Notes: generated by a model from the sequence alone, not told the origin. A stretch of DNA of 64,000 nucleotides from Xanthomonas sp. DAR 35659 (GCF_041242975.1 NZ_CP162488.1:4454001-4518000), one strand, 5' to 3'. Numbered from the stretch's first letter, positions 47,898 through 56,820 are shown. Numbers and translations are program-made.

Positions 47898-50060
47898 ATG
47901 TCCCGACCCTCCCCCACGCTCGCGCCGCTCGCCCTGGCGTTGGCCTTCGCCGCCACCGCCCCGCACGCCCGCGCCACCGCTGCGGAGACGCAGACCCCGG
48001 TCGACCTGGACGCGGTCAACGTGCAGGCCGAGCAGTCGCGCAACCGCTCCGACCTGGGCGGCTACGGCGATGCCGCGTTGCTGGACACGCCGGCGTCGAT
48101 CGCGGTGATCGACCGCGCGCAACTGGACGATCGCCAGGTGCGCGTGCTCAGCGAAGTGCTGCGCGCCGACGCCTCGGTCGGCGACAGCTATGCGCCGATC
48201 GGCTACTACGAGAACTTCGTGGTGCGCGGCTATTCGCTCAACGCCGCCAACAGCTACCGCATCAACGGCCTGAGCATCGCCGGCGAGCAGAGCGTGGCGC
48301 TGGAGAACAAGCAACAGGTGCAGGTGCTCAAGGGCCTGTCCGGACTGCAATCCGGCCTCACCGAGCCGGCCGGCGTCGTCGACTACATCACCAAGCGCCC
48401 GCAACAGGTGCGCACGCTGGTGCTCGGCACCGACGACGACGGCGGCCGCTACGCCGCCGCGGACCTGGGCGGCTGGTTCGGCGGCGACCGCCGGTTCGGG
48501 CTGCGCGTCAACGCCGCGCACGAGGACATCCGCAGCTACGTCGACCATGCCGACGGCCACCGCAACTTCCTGTCGCTGGCCGCGGACTGGAACATCGACC
48601 CGCGCTCGACGCTGCAACTGGACGTGGAATACCAGGACCGCCAGCAGCGCTCGGTGCCCGGCTACCAACTGCTCGGCGGCACCCAGCTGCCCGGCGACGT
48701 CTCGGTGCACCGGCTGCTGGCCTACCAGCCGTGGTCCAGGCCGGTCGGCATCGACGCGCTCAACGCGCAACTGCGCTATCGCTATCGCTTCAACGATGCG
48801 TGGAGCGCGCAACTGGCGGCGTCGCACAGCCGCGCGGTGATCGACGACTACTCCAGCTTCGCCTGGGGTTGCTATGGCGCGGCCAGTTGCGCGAGCGATG
48901 CGATTCCCAACTACTTCAGCCGCGAAGGCGACTACGACATCTACGACTACCGCAGCCCCGACGACACGCGCCGCAACGACCAGGCCCAGGCCACCGTGTC
49001 CGGCGCCTTCGCCACCGGCGCGCTGCAGCACCAGCTCATGCTCGGCGTGGACTACCTGCAACGCACCATCGACCGCCACGGCTCGATCAACGAAATGATC
49101 GGCAGCGGCAACATCGACGCCGACCCGCCGGTCTTCGCCCAGGCCGATGCCGCACTGGATCCCAAGCGGCGGCGCCTGGACAGCACGCAGAGCGCCTTGC
49201 TGGTCAGCGACCGCATCGGCATCGGCGAGGCCTGGCAGCTCTTGCTGGGCGCGCGCCAGGTGCGCTACGACGAGCGCGCCTGGGACCGCGACGGCGCGCT
49301 GACCCGGCGCACGCGGCGCTCCGACCTGCTGCCGCAGGCGGCGCTGCTGTTCAAACCGCAGGACACGCTGTCGCTGTACGCCAGCTTCGCCAAGGGCCTG
49401 TCGCCGGGCGGCACCGCGTCGTGGTTCGCCAGCAACGCCGACCAGATCCTCGCCCCGACCAGTGCGTACCAGAGCGAAGCCGGGGTGAAGTACGAGTACC
49501 GCGGCCTGTCAGTGGGCGCGGCGCTGTTCGACATCCGCCAGGCCTACCAGTACGCGCAGCCGCAGGCCGACGGCAGCTTTCTGTACCTGCAGCAGGGTCG
49601 CCTGCACAACCGCGGCATCGAACTGTCGGCCGACGGCGCGGTCGGCGAGCGCCTGCACCTGCAGGCCAGCGTCGCCGGCATCCGCGCGCGCGCCGAGGAC
49701 ACCGGCACGCCGGCCTACGAGCGCCATCAGGCGCTGAACGTGCCGCGGTTGCGCGCCAGCGCGCAGGCCAGTTGGGACGTCCCCGGCATCGCCGGCCTGG
49801 CGCTGCTGGGCGGCGCGCAGTACAGCGGCGCCAAGTACGCCGACCGCGGCGGCCGCGTCGCCGTCGGCGGCTACACCGTCTACAACCTCGGTGCGCGCTA
49901 CGCCACGCGCCTGGGCACGGTGCCGACCACGCTGCGGTTGAGCGTGGACAACGTGGCGGACAAGCGCTACTGGCGCGACGTCGGCGACTACCAGGGCGAC
50001 GACTATTTGTTCCTGGGTGCGCCGCGGACTGCGCGGCTGGCGCTGCAGTTCGATTTTTGA
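47898..50060 (+). CDS. TonB-dependent outer-membrane receptor
   Basis: 720 residues. Signal peptide (PLALALAFAATAPHARA), then a likely TonB-box region (DLDAVNVQAE), plug domain (LLDTPASIAVIDRAQLDDRQ, FVVRGYSLNA) and a 22-strand barrel ending LALQFDF with a terminal Phe. It is in the class annotated as siderophore receptors, but that class also moves other ligands. It starts 137 bases after the kinase gene and is followed by pnuC. The substrate is open: iron chelate, thiamine-like or nucleoside-like compounds all fit. Confidence 0.9.
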   Translation: MSRPSPTLAPLALALAFAATAPHARATAAETQTPVDLDAVNVQAEQSRNRSDLGGYGDAALLDTPASIAVIDRAQLDDRQVRVLSEVLRADASVGDSYAPIGYYENFVVRGYSLNAANSYRINGLSIAGEQSVALENKQQVQVLKGLSGLQSGLTEPAGVVDYITKRPQQVRTLVLGTDDDGGRYAAADLGGWFGGDRRFGLRVNAAHEDIRSYVDHADGHRNFLSLAADWNIDPRSTLQLDVEYQDRQQRSVPGYQLLGGTQLPGDVSVHRLLAYQPWSRPVGIDALNAQLRYRYRFNDAWSAQLAASHSRAVIDDYSSFAWGCYGAASCASDAIPNYFSREGDYDIYDYRSPDDTRRNDQAQATVSGAFATGALQHQLMLGVDYLQRTIDRHGSINEMIGSGNIDADPPVFAQADAALDPKRRRLDSTQSALLVSDRIGIGEAWQLLLGARQVRYDERAWDRDGALTRRTRRSDLLPQAALLFKPQDTLSLYASFAKGLSPGGTASWFASNADQILAPTSAYQSEAGVKYEYRGLSVGAALFDIRQAYQYAQPQADGSFLYLQQGRLHNRGIELSADGAVGERLHLQASVAGIRARAEDTGTPAYERHQALNVPRLRASAQASWDVPGIAGLALLGGAQYSGAKYADRGGRVAVGGYTVYNLGARYATRLGTVPTTLRLSVDNVADKRYWRDVGDYQGDDYLFLGAPRTARLALQFDF

Positions 50061-50431
50061 GGGGCGGGGAATGGGGAATCGGGAGTGGGGATTCGTAAAA
50101 GCAGGGCAGCGGCGCAGCGATGACCTTGTAGGAGCGGCTTCAGCCGCGACGCTTTACCGTTAGGGTGTCACGTCCGAAGCCGCTCCTGACAGAAGCGCGA
50201 CACATGCATTCTCTGCGTTTCCTGATCGCTGATTCGCCATTGCCCCGACTCTCCAACCCGCCCACCCGAACCTCTCGCCATGCTTCCCGCCGATGTGGGA
50301 ACGGCTTCGGCCGCGACGCTTCGACCGTAGAGCGTCGCGGCTGAAGCCGCTCCTACAGAAGAGCGCGATGCGGTGCGCTCGCGCACCATCCCAATCCCGA
50401 ATCCCCACTCTCCAATCCCGGCCTCCCACCC
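50061..50431. repeat. Repeat-filled gap: G/C arms around two GTAG palindrome pairs
   Basis: Starting right after the receptor stop is a G-rich arm (50061-50092, units GGGGAATGGGGAATCGGGA). Then come two inverted pairs of GTAGGAGCGGCTTCAGCCGC-type (SMAG) palindromes (50128-50191 and 50295-50356). A C-rich arm (about 50387-50430) ends at the pnuC ATG. No gene fits between. Confidence 0.85.
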
Positions 50432-51010
50432 ATGTCCCCCCTCGAACTTTTCGCCGTGCTGGTCAACGTGTTGGGCGTGTGGCTGACCGCGCGGCGGGTG
50501 CGCTGGTGCTGGCCGGTCAATGTCGTCGCGGTGCTGCTCTACGCCTGGCTGTTCTATCAGTGGAAGCTCTACTCCGACATGCTGCTGCAGGTCGTCTACG
50601 TGGTCCTGCAGGTCTACGGGTGGTGGCGCTGGAGCCAGGGCCGGCTGGACGATGGCAGGGTTCACGTCGGCCCGTTGCCGCGGCGCGAGGGCGCGCTGTC
50701 GCTGCTGGCCGGCGCCGCCGGCGCGGCGTTGCTGGGCTGGGCGATGCACTGCTGCACAGACGCCGCGCTGCCGTGGCTGGACGCGGCCTTGTCCGCCTTC
50801 AGCCTGGTCGCCAGTTTCTGGGCGGCGCGCAAGCGCATCGCCAACTGGGGTCTGTGGATTGTGCTCGACTGCGTCTACGTCGGCGTGTTCGTCTACAAGG
50901 GCCTGTATCCCACCGCGGCGCTGTACGCCGGCTTCGTGGTGCTGGCGGTGTACGGCCTGCGCCTGTGGCAGGCCGATCTGCGCCGCACCGGCCTGGCCGC
51001 GTCACGATGA
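50432..51010 (+). CDS. PnuC-family permease
   Basis: 192 residues with about seven membrane helices. PnuC-family traits: WPVNVVAVLLYAWLFYQWKLYSD, VYVVLQVYGWWRW and NWGLWIVLDCVYVGVFVYKG. Relatives carry nicotinamide riboside, thiamine or riboflavin down a gradient, pulled by intracellular phosphorylation. The subtype is not decided here. The receptor and kinase upstream suggest one uptake route. The C-rich repeat arm ends at its ATG (CGGCCTCCCACCC), so no Shine-Dalgarno sequence is visible. Confidence 0.85.
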   Translation: MSPLELFAVLVNVLGVWLTARRVRWCWPVNVVAVLLYAWLFYQWKLYSDMLLQVVYVVLQVYGWWRWSQGRLDDGRVHVGPLPRREGALSLLAGAAGAALLGWAMHCCTDAALPWLDAALSAFSLVASFWAARKRIANWGLWIVLDCVYVGVFVYKGLYPTAALYAGFVVLAVYGLRLWQADLRRTGLAASR

Positions 51011-51340
51011 GCGCGCAGCGTGCGCACGTCGGCGGGTGTCGTCAGTGCTGGCGATATACGGCCCACGCCTGTGACGAGCCGACCTGCGCCGCGCCGATCT
51101 GCCGACGCGCCGCGATGAGCACGCGCATGCTCGTGCGCGACGTCGCGTTCGGTGGCGCTGCGGGATGCGTGCCGAGACCAATCCCTTGAAAGCCGATCCA
51201 GGCCATTCGCGAATGTCGACACGGCCGACGCGCCATGGCCGCAATGGCGCTCCCTGGCGGCGCCCGCCTGTCGCCGCGCCGCCGCGCGCCATGCATAGTG
51301 GGCGCCGCGACCACCTTCGGCGCGCCGCCCGCGCAAGCGC
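51011..51340. other. Gap between pnuC and the GntR gene
   Basis: 330 bases. There is only a half-site GACCAAT at about 51178-51184 resembling the upstream GntR operator. No gene, repeat or terminator is clear. Confidence 0.4.
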
Positions 51341-52078
51341 ATGACCAGCCCGCTCCACGCCGCCACCAGTTTCGGCCAGCGCATCGTCGATGCATTGCTG
51401 GCGCGCATCGCCGCCGGCGAATGGAGCGCGGACCAGCGGCTGCCGGTGGAACGCGAGCTGTCCGCGCTGTTCGGCTGCACTCGCATCACCTTGCGCGAGG
51501 CGCTGCAGCAACTGGAATCGGAAGGCCACATCTACCGCGAGAACCGCCGCGGCTGGTTCGTCAGCGCGCCACGCGTGCGCCACGACCCCACCAGCATCGC
51601 CGGCTTCATGCAGTACGTGGCCGCGCAAGGCGGACGGCCACGCACCGAACTGCTGAGCGCGCGCCGCCAGCCGGCCGGCGCGCTGCTGGCGCGCCATTTG
51701 GAACTGGACGATCCCACAGCCGAGGTGTTCGTGTTGCAGCGCCGGCGCTGGATCGGCCGCCGCGCGGTGCTGCTGGAGACCAACGCGATCCTCGCGGCAT
51801 GGGCGCCGAGCCTGCTCGATCACGACCTGGCCGGCTCGCTCAGCGCGGTGCTCGGCCAGCGCCTGGGACTGCGCCAGGCGCGCAGCCGGCTGTCGATGTA
51901 TCCGGCCACACTCGACGCCAAGCAGGCCGCGCTGCTGCAATCCACCGCCGGCACGCCGTGCTTCCGGCTGCAGCGGGTGAGCTACGCCGCCGACGGCCGC
52001 GCGGTGGAGTTCGACATCGAGTCCTGGCGCCACGATGTGCTGGAGGTGACGGTGGAGGTGCAGGCGCCGCCGGAGTGA
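51341..52078 (+). CDS. GntR/HutC-family regulator with UTRA domain
   Basis: 245 residues. The N-terminal winged helix has LPVERELSALFGCTRITLRE and SEGHIYRENRRGWFV. The C-terminal UTRA ligand domain (about residues 90-240) binds a small molecule in this family. It resembles PhnR-like regulators, but the effector is not known. Its position after pnuC, and the perfect palindrome before the kinase gene, suggest that it represses the kinase-receptor-permease group until the ligand arrives. No repeat lies at its start; the ATG at 51341 is preceded by no strong Shine-Dalgarno sequence. Confidence 0.85.
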   Translation: MTSPLHAATSFGQRIVDALLARIAAGEWSADQRLPVERELSALFGCTRITLREALQQLESEGHIYRENRRGWFVSAPRVRHDPTSIAGFMQYVAAQGGRPRTELLSARRQPAGALLARHLELDDPTAEVFVLQRRRWIGRRAVLLETNAILAAWAPSLLDHDLAGSLSAVLGQRLGLRQARSRLSMYPATLDAKQAALLQSTAGTPCFRLQRVSYAADGRAVEFDIESWRHDVLEVTVEVQAPPE

Positions 52079-52144
52079 GGCGGGCGACTGTCGGGCACCT
52101 CTAGTAATCTGCGTTCGCCATCGTCAAGTCAGATGCAGTTTGTC

Positions 52145-52215
52145 CTGTAGGAGCGGCTTTAGCCGCGACAGGCACCTTCGGCGAGTGCCTGTCGCGGCTA
52201 AAGCCGCTCCTACAG
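52145..52215. repeat. Long perfect GTAG (SMAG) hairpin
   Basis: A 31-bp perfect stem (opening CTGTAGGAGCGGCTTTAGCC) with a 9-base loop (CTTCGGCGA). It is a GTAG-type palindrome pair, as found in Stenotrophomonas and Xanthomonas. It lies 67 bases after the GntR stop and could serve as its terminator. Confidence 0.85.
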
Positions 52216-52319
52216 AACACTTCCCGAGGTTGTCAGAGGTGCCCTGTCATCGCTGGTGCGCGACGCATCGGCTCAAGGCGGCTTGCCCGAGGCCAGTCAC
52301 CGCTCGAAGCAGCGGATTC

Positions 52320-52347
52320 GGCGGTTCGATTCCGCCCACCTCCACCA
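52320..52347 (+). other. tmRNA/tRNA 3'-end fragment, attachment-site-like
   Basis: GGCGG-TTCGATT-CCGCC is a perfect T arm and is followed by CACCTCC-A-CCA, the 3' acceptor strand, discriminator and CCA. No matching 5' end (GGAGGTG or GGGGGTG) is found at tRNA distance, so it is not an intact gene. The end is like the tmRNA (ssrA) 3' end. Such fragments mark sites where islands integrated. The rest of 52079-52425 holds only the palindrome listed separately. Confidence 0.5.
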
Positions 52348-52425
52348 AACACAAGAATGACGGACGCCAACCCTCGGCGACCTGGATAGCTCGCTTGGGT
52401 CACTGCCGACAGCGCCGCACTCGCC

Positions 52426-52860
52426 TCACCACCAGAACCACAGCGGAAGGCTGCCCTTGCCGATGGAGTAATCCCCTTGCCCGGCCGGAATGCCGGCGAT
52501 GCCGTGCCGCAGCGCCGGCAGCCAGGCGGCACCCAACGTGAGCGCGGCCGGATCTAGGTCCGGCGGGAACCACCACTGCTGCTCGGCCGCAGTCAGGGTC
52601 AGCCGCAGTTTCTGCGGGGCGACCCAGGCGGCGCGGCCCTGCTTGTTGTTCGGCACGGCGAGGTCGGCCTTGCCCGGCGCCGTGATCGCGATGGTGCGGG
52701 TACCGGCCCCGTCCGCGGCCAGGGCATCGAACAGCGCCAGGAGCGACCGACGTCCCGCCGGGTCGGCCGTGAGATGCCACCCCGGGTAGTTCCCTGCGTT
52801 CTCGGTATAGCGCCAGACGGAAACGCGGCCGGCCTGCTTCCAAAGGTTGGCGGTTTGCAT
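52426..52860 (-). CDS. Conserved hypothetical protein
   Basis: 144 residues, not recognised. It starts MQTANLWKQAGRVSVWRY and is rich in Trp and Pro, with no signal peptide or membrane helix. It lies 19 bases after the glycosyltransferase gene on the same strand, so it is probably co-transcribed with it. Base use resembles its neighbours. It could be a real small gene of the Xanthomonas core or a chance frame; the close spacing favours real. Confidence 0.55.
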   Translation of the reverse strand: MQTANLWKQAGRVSVWRYTENAGNYPGWHLTADPAGRRSLLALFDALAADGAGTRTIAITAPGKADLAVPNNKQGRAAWVAPQKLRLTLTAAEQQWWFPPDLDPAALTLGAAWLPALRHGIAGIPAGQGDYSIGKGSLPLWFWW

Positions 52861-52879
52861 CTGGCGTTGCGGGCGCGCG

Positions 52880-53713
52880 CTACGCGTCGAACAAGGCGCG
52901 CTGCGGGTCCGGCGGCGGCAATCCGGCGTACAGGCGCTGCAGTTCCTCGCGGCGCGCGCGCAGCGGATCGTGCATCAGGAAGCCGGCCAGGCGCGCGTGC
53001 CAGGCCGGCCAGCGCGTGGCCAGGGCGTCCATGTCGCCGTCGGCGGCCTGGCCCTCGCCGCTGCGCGCCACGTAGGCGGTCTCGCACAGCACGTTGCGCC
53101 AGCCCAGTCCGGCCATGCGCAAGGACAGGTCGGTCAGCGCCGCGTACCAGGAGCCGTAGCTGCTCGCGTCCAGGCCGCCGGCGCGCTGCCGCGCGGTGCC
53201 GCGCAAGGCCACCGCGTGGCACACCGCCGCCGGCAGTTCCGGATGCTCCGGGGCCAGCGCCGCGCAGGCGCGGGCCAGGCGCTCGCCGTCGTCGGGCAGC
53301 GGGTTGATCTCGCCCAGCCGCGGCCAGGCGCAGGCTTCGCCGGCGTTGCTCCACGGCGTGGCGCTGGCGATGGCGGCATCGCGCGCCAGGCAGGCCTGCA
53401 GATGCTGCAGCCACCCCGGCAACGGCTGCGCATCGGCCGCCAGCACCACCACGTCGGCATCGGCACAGGCGCGCAGCATTTCGTCCAGGTGCGCCACCTC
53501 GCCGAGCATGCGCGGGCGCCGCGTGTAGTCGGCCTGCAGCCGCGTCCGCGCCAGCCACGCCTCGACCACGCGCTGGCCGCGCGGGCCAGCCTGGGCGTCG
53601 TCGGCCAGCCACACGCGGGTCCCGGGCGGGGTGTGCGCGTCCAGTGCGCCCAGGCACGCGTCCAGCGCGACGTCGTCGACGCCGACCGGCAGCAGCACGA
53701 TGGGCAGGGCCAT
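52880..53713 (-). CDS. Glycosyltransferase-like protein next to xpsD
   Basis: 277 residues with a GT-A-like N-terminus (PIVLLPVGVDDVALDACL, VVLAADAQPLPGWLQHLQA) and family 2 appearance. The acceptor is unknown. It begins 6 bases after the xpsD stop, so it is likely read as the tail of the xps operon. Whether it helps secretion is unknown. Confidence 0.65.
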   Translation of the reverse strand: MALPIVLLPVGVDDVALDACLGALDAHTPPGTRVWLADDAQAGPRGQRVVEAWLARTRLQADYTRRPRMLGEVAHLDEMLRACADADVVVLAADAQPLPGWLQHLQACLARDAAIASATPWSNAGEACAWPRLGEINPLPDDGERLARACAALAPEHPELPAAVCHAVALRGTARQRAGGLDASSYGSWYAALTDLSLRMAGLGWRNVLCETAYVARSGEGQAADGDMDALATRWPAWHARLAGFLMHDPLRARREELQRLYAGLPPPDPQRALFDA

Positions 53714-53719
53714 CGGTAC

Positions 53720-56020
53720 TTACTTCTTGCCCGGCGCCGGCAACGGCTCCATTGCCTTGAACTTCTGCCCGTACTCGTCGGTGAGATTGCGCGCTTCCTG
53801 CGGGTTGCGCACGATGGTCGGGGTCAGCAGCACGATCACTTCGTTGCGGTTGCTCTGTTGCGATTTCTGGCCGAACAACGCGCCGACCACGGGCAGCTTG
53901 CTCAGGAACGGAACGCCACTGCTGCCATCGGTGGTGCGGTCGCTGATCAGGCCCGCCAGCATGATGGTATCGCCGCTCTGCACAGCCGCCTCGGTCTTGA
54001 CCCTGCGCGTGTTGATATCGACATTGCAGGCCGACGTGTTGACCACGGGCGTGGTGCTGTTGCACGCCGCCGGCCGGTCGCTTGGCGTACTGACTTCCTG
54101 CACGATGTCCAGGAACACCATGCCGTCCTTGGTCACCCGCGGCCGCACCTTGAGGATCACGCCGGTGTCGAGGTACTGCACCGAGGAATAGCTGCTGTCG
54201 GTGCCGATGCCGGTGTTGATCGACGTCGAATTGATCGGAATACGGGTGCCCACGTTGAGCGTCGCCTCGGCGTTGTTGCGCACGAACACCGATGGCGTCT
54301 GCAGCAACTTGACGTCGGTGACCTCATCCAGCGCGGTGATCACCGCCGCCGCGTTCTTGCCGAGGAACGTCCAGCCCAGACCGGTGGTGTTAGTGATCTT
54401 GCCGGCTATGTCGCCCCAGATATTGCGGCCAAGCGCGCTGGGCAGGTTCGCTCCGCCACCGACGCCGATGTTGTTGGCGTCGCTTGCCGCATTCACGGCC
54501 TGCTCGAAGTACCAATTGACGCCATAGCGCAAATTGCCCGTCAGGCTCACCTCGGCCACCTGCGCCTCGATGTGCACCTGCATCGGCATCACGTCGAGCT
54601 TCTCGACCACGTCGCGGATCGAGCGCCACGATTGCGGCGTGGCGCGCACCAGCAGGGTGTTGGTTTCCTCCACGGCGGACACGCCGACCTTGTCGCCCTG
54701 CACTTCCAGGGTCACGCTGCCGTTGCCGGGGGTGCGCTGCGACAGTTGCAGGCTGCCGTTGCCGAGGCCGCCGGAGGAAGAACTGCTGCTGCCCGAGGAG
54801 AGGCTGTCGCTGCTGCCGCCGCCGAAGCTGCCGTTGCTACCACTGCCGCTGCCACTGCCGCCCAGGCCGCTGTCGCTGCCGCCATAGCCGCCGCCGTTCA
54901 ATTGGCTCATCTGCGAGCCCGGCATCAGCGAGGCGTTGGAGTCGCCGCGGTTGCCGCCGCCGGCGCCGAACACCTCGGCCAGGCGGTCGGCCAGGTCCTT
55001 GGCCTTGATGTACTTCAGTTCGTAGGAGAACAGCCGGCTGCCGCCGCCGGCGCTGTCGATGCGGTCCAGCCAGTCCTGGATCTGGTCCAGGTAGCGCGCC
55101 TGCGGGGTGATCACCAGCACCGCATTGGCGTTCTCCAGCGGCATGAAGCGGAACATGCCGGCGCTGGGGGTCTTGCTGTTCTCGCCGAACACCTTCTCCA
55201 GGTCGGCGGCGACCTGCTCGGCCTTGCCCGACTGGATCGGGAACACGCCCACCGACATGCCCGCCAGCCAGTCCACGTCGAAGATCTGCACGGTGCGCAG
55301 GTAGTTTTCGAGTTCGGCGCGGGTACCGCCGAGGGTGATGACGTTGCGCGAACCGTCGATGCCGACGATCGCGTTGGGCCGCGCGTACGGCTCCAGCACC
55401 TTCTTCATTTCGCTGGCGGAGATGAACTTCAGCGGCACCACCCGCACCTCGAAGCCGCGCGCGCTGGCCGGCGAGGCGGTGCTCGGCGCCACCGTGCCGG
55501 CCAGGGCCTGGTCGGCGGGCACGATGTTGTAGCGGCCGCCGCTGTAGACCATGCGCGCGTTGTTCCAGCCCAACACCATCTCCAGCAGGTTCAGCGCCTG
55601 CGCCGGTGACACCGGCTTGGGCGTGGCCAGGGTCACCGTGCCCTGCACGCCGGGCGCGATCACGTAGTTCTGCCCGAGCATGTCGCCGAGGATCGCCTTG
55701 ACCACCGCGTGCACCGATTCGCCTTCGAAATTGAAGGTGGCGCTGCCGCTGCTGGCGTTGCCCAGCGACGGCGCCGGCGCGGCGGCGGCGCCGGAATTGA
55801 TCATGGTGCCGCTGCCGCGGCGGATCACCGGCGTGGCGCGCTCGGGCAGGTCGTCGGGATCGGCGCTGCCGGACGCGCCGCCGGTGGCGCCGCTGGTGCT
55901 GCCGGCGGCGCCGACCGCGGGATTGATCGCCGCGCCGCGGCGGACTTCCGGCGAGGGCGTGGTGGCGCAGCCGGCCACCAGGCCGATCGCGAGGAACAGG
56001 GAAAACAAGCGCGGCGTCAT
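53720..56020 (-). CDS. xpsD: XpsD secretin, outer-membrane channel of type II secretion
   Basis: GspD secretin: forms the outer-membrane ring through which folded enzymes leave. It is 766 residues from ATG 56020, close to the 759 known for X. campestris. Cys18 (LVAGC) is a lipobox. The N domains (about residues 95-345) lead to a Gly/Ser-rich stretch (354-423) and the secretin core (VPFLSKLPVVGALFG, NRNEVIVLLTPTIV). It begins 11 bases after xpsN. Confidence 0.96.
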   Translation of the reverse strand: MTPRLFSLFLAIGLVAGCATTPSPEVRRGAAINPAVGAAGSTSGATGGASGSADPDDLPERATPVIRRGSGTMINSGAAAAPAPSLGNASSGSATFNFEGESVHAVVKAILGDMLGQNYVIAPGVQGTVTLATPKPVSPAQALNLLEMVLGWNNARMVYSGGRYNIVPADQALAGTVAPSTASPASARGFEVRVVPLKFISASEMKKVLEPYARPNAIVGIDGSRNVITLGGTRAELENYLRTVQIFDVDWLAGMSVGVFPIQSGKAEQVAADLEKVFGENSKTPSAGMFRFMPLENANAVLVITPQARYLDQIQDWLDRIDSAGGGSRLFSYELKYIKAKDLADRLAEVFGAGGGNRGDSNASLMPGSQMSQLNGGGYGGSDSGLGGSGSGSGSNGSFGGGSSDSLSSGSSSSSSGGLGNGSLQLSQRTPGNGSVTLEVQGDKVGVSAVEETNTLLVRATPQSWRSIRDVVEKLDVMPMQVHIEAQVAEVSLTGNLRYGVNWYFEQAVNAASDANNIGVGGGANLPSALGRNIWGDIAGKITNTTGLGWTFLGKNAAAVITALDEVTDVKLLQTPSVFVRNNAEATLNVGTRIPINSTSINTGIGTDSSYSSVQYLDTGVILKVRPRVTKDGMVFLDIVQEVSTPSDRPAACNSTTPVVNTSACNVDINTRRVKTEAAVQSGDTIMLAGLISDRTTDGSSGVPFLSKLPVVGALFGQKSQQSNRNEVIVLLTPTIVRNPQEARNLTDEYGQKFKAMEPLPAPGKK

Positions 56021-56031
56021 GCGATCACTCT

Positions 56032-56820
56032 TCAAGGGTTCTGACCTGATGGGTTGTTCTGGCGCTGCTGCTGCAACTGCCGGCGGCGGGCTTCGATGCG
56101 TTCGCGGATGGCCTGCAGTTGCTGCGACGACGGCGCCGGCGCGGCCGCCGGTTCGCTCGCCGGCGGCACGCCGTTGCCCGACTGCGGCGGTGGCTGCTGC
56201 GGTGGCGCGGCGGCGGTGGTGTTCTGCACGGGAGTGGCCGGCGCGTTGCCGCCGGACCCGGCCGCGGGCGGCGGCAACGGCGGCATGCCCGCCGCGCGCG
56301 CGGCCTGGCCCAGCGGCGTCGGCGGCTGCCCGCCCTTGCCGTCGAACACGCGCAGCTCCAGGGTCTGGCTGCCGCCACTGCCGCTGACCACGGCGCGGCG
56401 CGGTTCCAGCGACAGCAGGCGCCAGCCCTTCACCGCCTCGCCGCCTTCCTGCAGGCGCAGCGATTCGCCCTGCTCGGTGGTCAGCGTGGCCATCTTGAAA
56501 TCGTCGGTGAGCAGCACGCCGGTCAGGCGCACGCTGGGCGCGGCGGCCTGGCCGTTGTCGGCGCTGAGGAAGAACGGGTGCGGCCGGCGATCCTCGGCGA
56601 ACACCGGGCGCGCGGCGATCTCGGCGTAGCGCGAATAGTCGCCCAGGCGCTGCGGCGCGGCCGCCGGCAGCGCCGGCAGGCGCTGGGTCATGGCCGGATC
56701 GTCGGGCAGCGGCACGATGCGCTGACCGAGGCCGGCCAGGCCCAGCACCCAGACCAGCAGCCCCCACAGCGCCAGCGTGGCCAGCCACACGCTGCGCAGG
56801 CCGATCGCTTCAATGCGCAT
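56032..56820 (-). CDS. xpsN: XpsN, GspC-like clamp protein
   Basis: Inner-membrane protein of 262 residues that bridges XpsL/XpsM to the secretin XpsD. One membrane helix (about 12-32), then a GspC homology region (VRLTGVLLTDDFKMATL), then a Pro/Gly/Gln-rich tail (about 175-262). There is no PDZ domain. Its ATG overlaps the xpsM stop by 11 bases (ATGCGCATTGA). The size and position match X. campestris XpsN. Confidence 0.9.
   Translation of the reverse strand: MRIEAIGLRSVWLATLALWGLLVWVLGLAGLGQRIVPLPDDPAMTQRLPALPAAAPQRLGDYSRYAEIAARPVFAEDRRPHPFFLSADNGQAAAPSVRLTGVLLTDDFKMATLTTEQGESLRLQEGGEAVKGWRLLSLEPRRAVVSGSGGSQTLELRVFDGKGGQPPTPLGQAARAAGMPPLPPPAAGSGGNAPATPVQNTTAAAPPQQPPPQSGNGVPPASEPAAAPAPSSQQLQAIRERIEARRRQLQQQRQNNPSGQNP

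Noticed and set aside
46691..50098. Plus-strand frame of 1135 codons across the kinase and receptor genes
   Set aside because: An off-frame reading of two well-supported genes; Arg/Ala/Pro-rich without motifs.
52237..52347. Complete tRNA gene ending at 52347
   Set aside because: GAGGTG at 52239 can pair with the acceptor end, but the distance is about 110 bases and no anticodon or D arm folds; treated as a fragment.
52233..52532. Minus-strand frame with GGGGRNRTA
   Set aside because: This motif is the usual false protein translated from a tRNA T arm; it overlaps the tmRNA-like fragment.
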